64,000 nucleotides of DNA from the NCBI RefSeq assembly GCF_963678635.1, contig NC_087069.1, positions 41,842,831 through 41,906,830 of the forward strand, read 5' to 3'. Position numbers and translations under genes: made by a program. Below the pieces are notes generated by a model. That model was not told where the DNA came from. It made no database searches and saw nothing but the letters and a program-made list of their open reading frames with translations. Positions 14,001-22,161 of the stretch are shown piece after piece; within the stretch, counting starts at the first letter, position 1; every line of letters starts with the position of its first letter. The DNA is from Symsagittifera roscoffensis (lineage: Eukaryota; Xenacoelomorpha; Acoela; Convolutidae).

Positions 14001-14053
14001 AGTTCTGACAGTTCCGATCCCGAGCTCGAATTCCTGTCTGAATAGGTGTCCAT
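11052..14053 (-). pseudogene. Element A ORF1 remnant: integrase plus macro-like tail, frameshifted
   Basis: Starts at ATG 14053 in a region that corresponds to a point after RNase H in element B; gag, protease and RT are absent. The first frame (12488-14053) has the integrase zinc-binding HDQMGH...C..C and the catalytic set VQIDHQ, FQSDTG and NGLVERQ. A frame change in an A-run around 12490-12540 moves the GPF (WRGPF) domain and the tail into frame 11052-12560. The tail keeps the acidic linker, the FVRGVGVGLTHTENL block and the macro-like module (ITADMSF..AL.ADFKREY, KYLCFLVTR, LPVYDPNRG), ending in KKYYLSIG. The single frameshift at a homopolymer could also be a base-calling error. The missing gag-pol shows the copy is defective regardless. 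Confidence 0.85.
11641..11677 (-). promoter_or_regulatory. Candidate internal (central) polypurine tract, element A copy
   Basis: On the minus strand 37 bases are identical to 30347-30383 of element B, including GTCCGGGGAGT, the same core as the 3' polypurine tract. Surrounding coding sequence is only moderately similar between A and B. Confidence 0.45.
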
Positions 14054-16566
14054 TCCTGAGCTTCCTGAATTATCCGCCGTCGAAGAGGTTGTGCTGGAGA
14101 CTACACGCTCCTCCGAGTACTGTGTTACCTATCTGCCTTCGGACTGCCCGAGCTAGACCTACTAAAATCCTCAGGGCAGTCACTTTTCCCAAAAACGTAT
14201 TATGTTACAATCCACACCAATGAATCACGCTCTTTTTAATTTAGACTTAGTGTCGCGAATATCCGAGTTCGGACCTGTTTTGTTTTGGTCTGGTTCTTAT
14301 TGAAAGGCAAGTTACCAGTGCAGTCACTGATAGCTAGCCTGTGTGCTAATAACCTAATACCTCTCACTTTTTAGTCTTTCTTTCGTCTACCTAAGTCCTT
14401 TAATAAAATAATACCCCTCCGGATTGGCACAAATAGGACCCTTCCGGACTGGCAGAATCTAGACCCCTCCAGATTGGGACCCCTCTGAGTTAGTTAATAT
14501 AAGACCCCTCCGGATTTGGACCCCTCCGAATTAGCAACAATAAGACCCCTCCGGATTCGGAACCCTCCTAACTTGAAAAAAAATTTTGACCCCTCCGGAT
14601 TGCGAACCCTCCGGTTTTGTAAAAGTAGCTTTTCGGAGATTTCTTACTTTCAACCTATACGGATACGTTCTCCAATGCAATTTTGCTCTTTCAATTAACT
14701 AGGAAGGGTATGCACTACTTTCCTAGACCCTTCCGGATTGAAGTTAAGCCTCTTATTTGACAATTCACACTAACGGTGAAGGGTCTTATCGCTCGCCTAA
14801 CTTCGGCTCGCTTAAGCTTTTGCTGTGCCTTTAGCCTTCCCTTTTCGTCTAGAACAGCCTAAAGTTACTTTATTCAACCGCTATTACCTTTTGTTAGGGG
14901 TATAAGGGCTTTTCTAAAAAATTTTTGTAAAACGTGAAGGGTGTACCCTTCCAAATTGAGGAATTTGCTAAAAACAATCTCAAAAAATTTTCACGCTTAC
15001 TTTTCCGAAAAACTTTTGTCCCTATCAGTAAGCTCAGCTAATTTCTGATTTATTGGTACCAAGATCAACTCGATATGCCCAGTAGTTCCAAAGTTATTAA
15101 CCAAAACGTCTTTTTTTTAAACTCAAAAATTTTTCTCTCTTATAGGTTCCGCCTAACTTTTTCCGCAAATCAGGTCCTTTCGACCTAAAAATTATTGATC
15201 CGAGCTCAAAAGGCCTATACCCTTCTATTTCAATGCAAAAGACCCGATCTAAAACGCTTTAGTTGAAAAAATTTGCAAAAAACTATGCTACCTGTACCCC
15301 TCCGGATTGATGAATCCACCAAATCAAACACGTTAAGTTCGATTTCTCTGCAACCGGGAAAGCTTTCGGGTAGCCGGTTTTAAAACTTGTAGATTAACTA
15401 GTGGACGTTGTCCGAACAACTATTTTTACTGTTCTAACTCAAAAATTTCAAAAAAATTTCTGAATTTTTAGTGTTTCGGTTTCTCAAAAATCACGAAAAT
15501 TCGTTTTTTTTGGTTCCAAAATAATTCCAACCACTTCCGAACTAAACTTAACCGGTTCTATCTATTATGGTAGTGCAATTACGATGTAACACACTACTTT
15601 AGCGCTTTTTTCCGTTTCGATATCTCAAAAATCGCGACTTATGGGGGGATCAAAATATCGCTATTTTGACCCTAAAAACCGGTCTGTTTTCGTTGTTTTT
15701 GACTGAAAAACGATATAAGACTATTATTATAGGCTATATAATTAGTAATAGTAGTAATACTATACCCCTCCGGGTTTGTTTAATATCCAAATTAAGGTGC
15801 TTAACTCGGATATTCGCAGTTCGGTGAAGGGTCACTACAGTGCAGCACTGTCGAGCCCCCCACAGATTACTATCTTAATTTTTGTACCAAAAGGGACACA
15901 AAACTTGCTAACGATACCCAACAGTCGATTGTTGTTGTCGTTGAGCCCCTTCTTGTTGCTCCTTGTACTGCTTGCCGGATCAGTCTTCTCCCAAGACCCT
16001 TCCGAATTGAGCGCAAATCAGCTGACCCTTCCGGATTGGGCGCAATTTATCATTAACGTGCTTAAATGCTCAAATAACCCTACAGTACAAGCCTCACAAA
16101 CGGGCTACAAAACTGATCGTAACAATCCTGACTGATATAAATGCCTGTAACAACAATATATCTATCAACAACAAACGGGAGGGTCGGATCACATCTTGTC
16201 TGGGGGGATGATTTCTACTGATTTTTTACTTTTTTACTGTTTTTGGTTTTTTCGTATATTTTTTATGTTTTTTGTTTTTCTTGGGTACTATCCTACTTTT
16301 TGTTTGGTTTTATATATATCTTTAAGTGTTTTTGGTCACGAACCATTCAGGAGATGACGGGACCGCGAATCCCCCCACCCTTCCTGGTTCGTGAATTTTC
16401 GGTCTTAACTAAGTTAAAAAGCTATTCACGGTAATCCGGAAGGCTTCCGCGTTCCGAACTACCCTTCCGCCCCGGCGGTTTAGGCCTATTAAGGGCGTTA
16501 ATGTGAGCATCCGCTCGGCGCGGAGTGCTCGTTAACGGTTCTGCCGGTCATGATGTTAAAAAAAAT
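14054..16566 (-). other. Element A 5' leader with CCCTYCGGATTG iterons
   Basis: About 2.5 kb between the primer-binding site and the ORF1 remnant, about as long as the leader of element B. It has no credible ORF. The motif CCCCTCCGGATTG or close variants recurs at about 14416, 14439, 14464, 14504, 14521, 14546, 14590, 14728, 15296, 15764, 15997 and 16025 (plus strand). It also occurs once in each A LTR (about 6567 and 17067). The rest is AT-rich with A and T runs. Confidence 0.65.
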
Positions 16567-16583
16567 AACACCCAGGAGCGCCA
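16567..16583 (-). other. Element A primer-binding site
   Basis: Minus strand TGGCGCTCCTGGGTGTT, beginning with the TGG expected opposite a tRNA CCA end, 12 nt after the 5' LTR. The same 17 bases follow the 5' LTR of element B (19639-19655). I cannot name the tRNA. Confidence 0.7.
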
Positions 16584-16595
16584 TAAAAACATCTA

Positions 16596-17512
16596 TGTAA
16601 TATTCGCCCGGAAAATACATATCGACGGAAGACAAAACTAAGTCTTAAGACGACTGGCTAACGTCTAAACAGAGCTTTGCATGCTTTTCACCGTCTCTAC
16701 CAAGCCAGTACTTTTCGGTGGTCTTTCTAACATCGGGTCGACAAAAACGTTACTGCTTTCGGCTTCGGTCAAAACACTCAAATTAACTAGATTACATGCA
16801 GAAATAGTGAGCTCATGGCTGGGTCTCAGTATCCCCAGACCACGAGGTCACTCCTAAAAACAGGGCTACTACTTATTATATTACTATTGTTTTTGTTCAG
16901 TAGATAAAAATCATCATCTCCATCGAAGATGGATCAACCCTTTCCCCCAACTCCTAGCTTCTCATCCTTATCAAATGAATCTAGATGTTAATTAAATTCA
17001 AGTCAGGACATGACAGGAAGCTAAAAGTTTATGTAACAGGATAAAAGTTTCAATTCCTTTACCCCTCCGGATTGACAAATCTGCTGGATCAAGCTGGTTA
17101 ATCCTGATTTCTTTTAATCCGGAAGGCCGTCCTTCACCCTTCACCGTTGTTCGCAACGGCCTTGCAACTATTGTAGCGGCACAATAGTTGCAACTCGGAG
17201 TGTTCTCTGTTACTCTGTAACTCGTTGTCGTTTTCCAATCTCGATTTCGTAGTTGTTGTTAGCGCAGCTAATGTTGTTCTGTTTTTCTTTCTTGTTTTAG
17301 CCAAAATGGCCGTTTCTGACGTTTCTCAGAAATATGACGTCATAATTCGAATTTTTGAAATTTTAAAATACCAGAATATTCCAGCCCTCACCGTCTGGCC
17401 AATCGTTCCAATAGCGTTCTTAGTTCTTAATAATCACCAATCCGGAAGGCTCGCTGCTAAAAATTTGAATTCTGCAGAGATTGCATTTTTCACATTCTGG
17501 TCGAATGTCACA
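16596..17512 (-). repeat. Element A 5' LTR
   Basis: 917 bp, about 99% identical by eye to 6097-7015, with TGTAA...TCACA ends. The stem-loop copy is at 16806-16852. The outer flank GAC (17513-17515) matches 6094-6096. Confidence 0.92.
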
Positions 17513-17823
17513 GACTGCATAAATAACTGATCATACTTGGTGAATGATGTTAAGTTAATTTTGACGGGTGCGTGGCCGTGCCACGTCCCAACTTTTTAAT
17601 CACAAAGAGCGAAAAGAAGTTTTATTGCAAGACGACGTAAGTAGTCAGAAAAGAAGTTTTCTCTAGGACACTCCTCATGGTGCAAATTTTGTGAAAATGT
17701 TGAAAGGCAGTGAAATGTAGTACGATGCCATTTGTGAACACGTAAGAGAACTGGAACACTACTTGACGATAACCCGGTGTTATGCGATCAATAGGGACAT
17801 TGATGGGGACTGTCCGGGGAGTA
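17513..17823 (+). other. Element C 3' noncoding region, second part, with polypurine tract
   Basis: 311 bp continuing from 6096 after the element A insertion. It ends with GTCCGGGGAGTA at 17812-17823, directly before the LTR. No ORF is supported. Confidence 0.6.
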
Positions 17824-18270
17824 TGTGCCATTCTGCCAGATGGCACAGCGCAACCTTCCGGCGACACGAGAAAAAACGAATAAAGGCCTTATTAACGAAA
17901 AAGTATTGCGAAGGAGGGTAGGAATATTCTAGAATTTTTATTTTTAAAATTTCGATTGAATTGTGGATATTTCTCAGAAATACAAAAAAGACGGCCATTT
18001 TGACGAAAGACGACGAAAAAACAGAACAACGACAAATATTGTGGAAAACGGTCGCACATGAGACGAAAAACACGAAGCCTCCTATCGTGGCAACAACACA
18101 CGATAAGACCCTTAGCAGCGGATATTAGTGGAGAAGGAAGCTTCAGTGGGGAAGAAATACTCCACGGAACCCTCCCGTGCCACAAATTGGAAGAGATAAG
18201 GACGTTATCTCAGGAAGATTACGGGAGCGGAGGTTTGGTCCCCCAGAGACTGTTTTATGTGAAGGGACTA

Positions 18271-18277
18271 TATAAAA
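18271..18277 (+). promoter_or_regulatory. TATA box candidate in LTR D
   Basis: TATAAAA in the context GGGACTATATAAAAC, about the middle of the LTR, where a U3 promoter would lie. No experimental support. Confidence 0.35.
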
Positions 18278-18453
18278 CTAACTTTGTAGCTACTTGGATG
18301 TCGTAGAAGTCTGAATTAACACCGGTATAATTTGATATTTTAGAATATGAGTAGCTAGAAAGAGGAAAGGGTCAATCCATCTCCAATGGATTTAATATAG
18401 AACTGTCACACAAAAACATATTAAAATAGGTTGTTCGAGCCGTGTTTTTAATG

Positions 18454-18497
18454 ACAATCACGTAGTCTGAGGATCCGAGACTCAGCTATGTGGTTGT
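18454..18497 (+). promoter_or_regulatory. Conserved LTR stem-loop (element C LTR)
   Basis: Arms ACAATCACGTAG and CTATGTGGTTGT pair over 12 positions with two G-U pairs. They enclose the inner hairpin CTGAG/CTCAG with loop GATCCGAGA. Same architecture as in LTR A, with compensating base changes. Confidence 0.55.
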
Positions 18498-18707
18498 GTT
18501 CGCATGTAAACGAAAGCTGATCAAAAGTCGTTTGACTGATGGCCTAAAAATAGTAACTTTTTACTTAGCCCTAAACAGACCAGAAAATCAACTGGCAAGG
18601 TCGAGACGGTGAAAAACGAGTAGAATAAAGGTAACTGACGCCTGCCAGTCGTTAATAGGTACTTTTTCTACGCTCCGTCGCTGTGTAGTATTTGGGCGAA
18701 TGTTACA

Positions 18708-18742
18708 AGAATTAAGTTCTGACTCTAGAATTGGAGTTTTTG
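18708..18742 (-). repeat. Inverted LTR relic E, left piece
   Basis: 35 bp between LTR D and the 5' LTR of element B. Joined conceptually to 41707 onwards, it resembles an inverted, diverged B-type LTR. Element B therefore appears to have inserted into it, duplicating TTG. Confidence 0.45.
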
Positions 18743-19627
18743 TGTGCCAGTCGGTCATATTTGGAAGTTTGACCTTGAGAAGAGCAGAAAACACTTGATT
18801 TTGGAGTGAAATTTAAATTTTTAAAATTTCGAATGGAACATGTCATGCACGATTTTCTCGCGAGAACTGAAAATCAGAAAAAGAAAAGAGAACAATTTTA
18901 GAGCAATAGCGGGAAAGTTGTCAGATAAAAACAAGTGGGAAATTGCTATTCGCAATTTCCATCATAGTGAACAAGAGTAGAGCTGTCCTATCTGAAATAG
19001 AAGACAGAGTATTCCCGAGAGAGTAATTATTCGAACTGGACCAGAGTGAACCTTCGACGGAAAGGTGGACAGCTTGAGTGTCCCAATGGTCCACATAAAA
19101 CTTCGTTCTTGAGTTCAAACTTACCCTTACCATTCAAACTGATAAACATTGAACTTATCTAGTTATTTTAGTTAATTCTAGAGTTGCTCACCCATTTAAT
19201 TACTTCCTGTGCTTGAGCGCATCAACATGTGAGTCCTTAATTTAAATTTCTAGAGTGTGTTTTATGATTGTTATGTTGAGGTAAGGCGAGTTTTAGGTTG
19301 ATCCATCTGAAATGGATCAAAGTTACACTGTCTAATAAAAAGTAACTTAACGGATTGTTCCAACCCGGTTTTTAACGGCGTTCATGTATTTTGGGTATCT
19401 AGAGACCTAAGTATGGGGACGTTTCTAATTCTAGAGTGGGGGGATATTTTAGTAGTAGCCTTTAAGCTGTAACGGGTCGTAGTCTCATGTCACAAGCGAA
19501 CCGAACTGGCTCCGACCGTTCTTGAGGTAGAAAAACACAAGAGATAGTGTCCCTGACCCTTGAGCCAGTGGTTATAGGGCCTATTTTTCTTAAGCCTCAT
19601 GTGTGACTGCAGTAGACGAATGTTACA
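18743..19627 (+). repeat. Element B 5' LTR
   Basis: 885 bp, TGTGCCAGTCGG to GACGAATGTTACA, with TG...CA ends. It contains a perfect 9-bp-arm palindrome TTGATCCAT/ATGGATCAA at 19298-19320 and a weaker version of the family stem-loop at about 19377-19432. Confidence 0.95.
19298..19320 (+). promoter_or_regulatory. LTR palindrome TTGATCCAT-N5-ATGGATCAA
   Basis: Perfect 9-bp inverted repeat with a 5-nt spacer. Related palindromes lie at the matching place in LTR D (AATCCAT/ATGGATT) and in LTR A (CCATCTTCGATGG). Confidence 0.5.
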
Positions 19628-19638
19628 TAGTGTTTTTA

Positions 19639-19655
19639 TGGCGCTCCTGGGTGTT
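19639..19655 (+). other. Element B primer-binding site
   Basis: TGGCGCTCCTGGGTGTT, 11 nt downstream of the 5' LTR after TAGTGTTTTTA. Identical to the site in element A, whose spacer is nearly the same. The TGG start fits pairing with a tRNA CCA end. Confidence 0.7.
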
Positions 19656-20119
19656 TACGACATCAAGACTACGGAGTCGAACCCACTTGAGACAGCTTCG
19701 GGCTGAATGCCCATTCTAGAGTACCGGCGGTACGGTTCGACAGGAACGTGCAAACCTTCCGGTTGTACCGTGATAGCTTTTTAAGAAAACTCGAGAAAAT
19801 TTCCTGGTACGCTCTCCGAACGAGGCTTAGCCAACCGAGTAAAGGGGGGCAACTAGGGGGACAAAAACACGAGCAAAAAGACAAAAAGCAAAACAAAAAC
19901 CAAAAAAGAATAGAAAAAGGAACAAAAACCATAAAACGAAAAAAGACAGTGACTTTGACACCAGATTAGTTGGATCAAACCTTCATATTAATTAAATAGT
20001 ATACCCATACTGTTTTACAAGTTCGATCGTTTCGATCAACCTAGCAATTTAAACCAGTAAACTGAATAAAGTGCCCGAAGTGGGGCGTTGTCAAGGGTTT
20101 TCAGATAGCTTGGAACTTA

Positions 20120-20329
20120 GCTGGACCAATAGGAGACTTGACTGGAAGAGGTGACCAGCCGAGTGGGAAAGTGGTTCAGGGACACTTGAGCTGAACCAAT
20201 AGGAGACTTGACTGGAAGAGGTGACCAGCCGAGTGGGAAAGTGGTTCAGGGACACTTGGCTGAACCAATAGGAGACTGGACTGGAACAGGTGACCAGTCG
20301 AGTGGGAAAGCAGCCAAGAAGGATTTGGC
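20120..20329 (+). repeat. ~70 bp tandem repeat, 3 copies
   Basis: Copies start at 20120, 20190 and 20259 (periods 70 and 69). Each runs from GCTGRACCAATAGGAGACT through GTGACCAGYCGAGTGGGAAAG. The third copy is more diverged. Confidence 0.85.
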
Positions 20330-21153
20330 AATTCTCGAGTTCTCAAGTTGGGCAGAACGGGTATCGTTAGAATCCACATTACATTATAGGAGATAAGTGT
20401 AAAATTGGATAAGCGAAATCCCCCAGTTTTGAGGAACGTTTTTACTTGAGCAGGCCTGGAAACAGGTCTACGGTTTTCTCTTGAGAGGTTTAGCACCCGG
20501 CGCTTAAAGTAAATTTTAGGCTTAAGAAGGGGGGCTAGAAAGGGGGGAGGTTAGAAGGGGGACTGGTTAGGCTAGAGGTTGGCGGTTGTAAATTGCAAAA
20601 AGGGGGAAATTAGAGTAACTAATTAGTCGACATCGTTGACTTAGTTACATTAGAAATTAACACGCGTTGGTAATATTAGGTGGAGATCCAAAATCCAACT
20701 CGAGTTAAGGCTGGTACGCTGGTTGGTTTGGTAGGGGGGACCGGATATAGACAGCTTTTGTGATACCCCATAAGATCACTAGTGGGGGGAGGAAAACGCG
20801 TGGCAATTAGGTACCAGACAATTTTTTTAGACGAAAGGTAGACATTGGTCACCTTTAAATTTTAGGTGGGCTCATTTTTCTGTTTTTATTATTTTTCTTA
20901 CTTAAAATTTTTTGTTGCATTTTATTGAGGATTTGTGTTTGGTTTTATACGAACAGGTGATCACAAGATACCTGCGCACCTACATTGAAATAGAAACAAC
21001 CAAAAAGAAGAGGGGGGTCAGCATTTGGCTTTTAAGAGAGGGTTTTTGGGAAAATTTTACTAGAGCTTGAGTGGTGGTACAAGGTACGGTGGTTCAAGAA
21101 GACCCTACAACGAGGAAGACACTCCGTGACGAGTATTGGGACAAGACCGAAGA

Positions 21154-21885
21154 AGTCTTGGGACAGAGCAGTCTTGGGATAGTGGTCTTGGGACAGGGTC
21201 TTGGGACAGTGGTCTTGGGACAGGGTCTTGGGACAGTGGTCTTGGGACAGGGTCTTGGGACAGTGGTCTTGGGACAGTGGTCTTGGGACAGGGTCTTGGG
21301 ACAGTGGTCTTGGGACAGTGGTCTTGGGACAGGGTCTTGGGACAGGGTCTTGGGACAGTGGTCTTGGGACAGGGTCTTGGGACAGTGGTCTTGGGACAGT
21401 GGTCTTGGGACAGGGTCTTGGGACAGGGTCTTGGGACAGGGTCTTGGGACAGTGGTCTTGGGACAGGGTCTTGGGACGGTGGTCTTGGGACAGGGTCTTG
21501 GGACAGTGGTCTTGGGACAGTCTTGGGACAGTGGTCTTGGGACACTAGTCTTGGGACACTAGTCTTGGGACACCAGCCTTGGGACACTGGTCTTGGGACA
21601 CTACCCTTGGGACACTAGTCTTGGGACACTAGTCTTGGGATACCAGCCTTGGGACACTGGTCTTGGGACACTGGCCTTGGGACACTAGTCTTGGGACAGC
21701 AGTCTTGGGACACTGGTCTTGGGACACTACCCTTGGGACAGTAGTCTTGGGACACTAGCCTTGGGACACTAGCCTTGGGACAGTAGTCTTGGGACACTAG
21801 CCTTGGGACACTGGTCTTGTGACAGTAGTCTTGGGACACTAGTCTTGGAACAGTGGTCTTGGTACAAGGGTCTTAGGACACTAAC
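21154..21885 (+). repeat. CTTGGGACAG minisatellite
   Basis: More than 50 head-to-tail units of 12-14 bp. The first part alternates CTTGGGACAGGGT and CTTGGGACAGTGGT. After about 21540 the units become CTTGGGACACTAGT-like, with single-base variants. One stray unit lies at 21908-21921. Confidence 0.95.
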
Positions 21886-22161
21886 GGAGAGTACTGTGAT
21901 AGTGACGAATAGTCTTGGGACGGTATAGAAATTGAAGTCAAATTACAACAAGTGCGTTTTAAGACAGAATAAGACAAATCGAAATAGGTAGGGTTAAGAC
22001 CAAATTAAGGAAAATTTTTCGGAGGTTTTAGAAAGAGAATTGGATAAGGTTTTTAACACGTTGTACAGAATTTGTTACCACAAAAAATATTTTTTTTTAC
22101 CCTTAGAATAGAATCGTGTATATAATAAAATTGTAAATAAAAGCAGTTGTAAATAGAAATA

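Larger units (their letters stand above)
6097..17512 (-). mobile_element. Element A: internally deleted giant Gypsy-type LTR retrotransposon, nested in element C
   Basis: An 11,416 bp minus-strand element bounded by two direct LTR copies (6097-7015 and 16596-17512) and by the triplet GAC on both sides. Read on the minus strand it holds: 5' LTR, primer-binding site, 2.5 kb leader, an ORF1 remnant starting just before integrase, a spacer, an ORF2 remnant with only its two ends, 3' noncoding DNA, polypurine tract and 3' LTR. Compared with element B (22,961 bp) it lacks gag, protease, RT and RNase H, and about two thirds of ORF2. The remaining ORFs also carry frameshifts. It could move only with proteins supplied by a full-length relative. 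Confidence 0.88.
1..18707 (+). mobile_element. Element C: 5'-truncated (by window) giant Gypsy-type LTR element, interrupted by element A
   Basis: Two blocks, 1-6096 and 17513-18707, read as one plus-strand element. The first holds the decayed end of ORF2 plus part of the 3' noncoding region. The second holds the rest of that region, the polypurine tract at 17812-17823 and the 3' LTR at 17824-18707. Both blocks have counterparts in the same order in the intact element B. Element A sits between them and is bounded by the triplet GAC on both sides (6094-6096 and 17513-17515), so C was there first. The 5' LTR and ORF1 of C lie outside the window. Nesting is inferred from layout and shared termini. 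Confidence 0.8.
17824..18707 (+). repeat. Element C 3' LTR (LTR D)
   Basis: 884 bp from TGTGCCATTC to GCGAATGTTACA, nearly the length of the element B LTR (885 bp) and ending almost identically. It shares internal blocks with both the A and B LTRs, such as a segment around GGCCATTTTG with A. It holds a TATAAAA box at 18271-18277, the CAATCCATCTCC/ATGGATT palindrome near 18370-18392 and a stem-loop at 18454-18497. Its partner 5' LTR is outside the window. Confidence 0.8.
19656..22161 (+). other. Element B 5' leader, noncoding, repeat-rich
   Basis: 2.5 kb between the primer-binding site and ORF1. It holds a 3-copy ~70 bp tandem repeat (20120-20329) and a large CTTGGGACAG minisatellite (21154-21885). 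Several G runs occur around 20525-20600 and 20730-20790. Long open frames over the minisatellite exist on both strands but only reflect the repeat. The leader probably carries packaging and splice signals; this is inference. Confidence 0.7.

Noticed and set aside
19666-19690. GGAGTCGAACCC after the primer-binding site as a tRNA fragment
   Set aside because: The T-arm stem does not pair and the distance to the CCA complement is wrong for a tRNA.
21071-21618. Overlapping 115-163 codon ORFs on both strands
   Set aside because: They read the 12-14 bp minisatellite in every frame (repeating LGQGLGT or PRPLSQD) and have no independent support.
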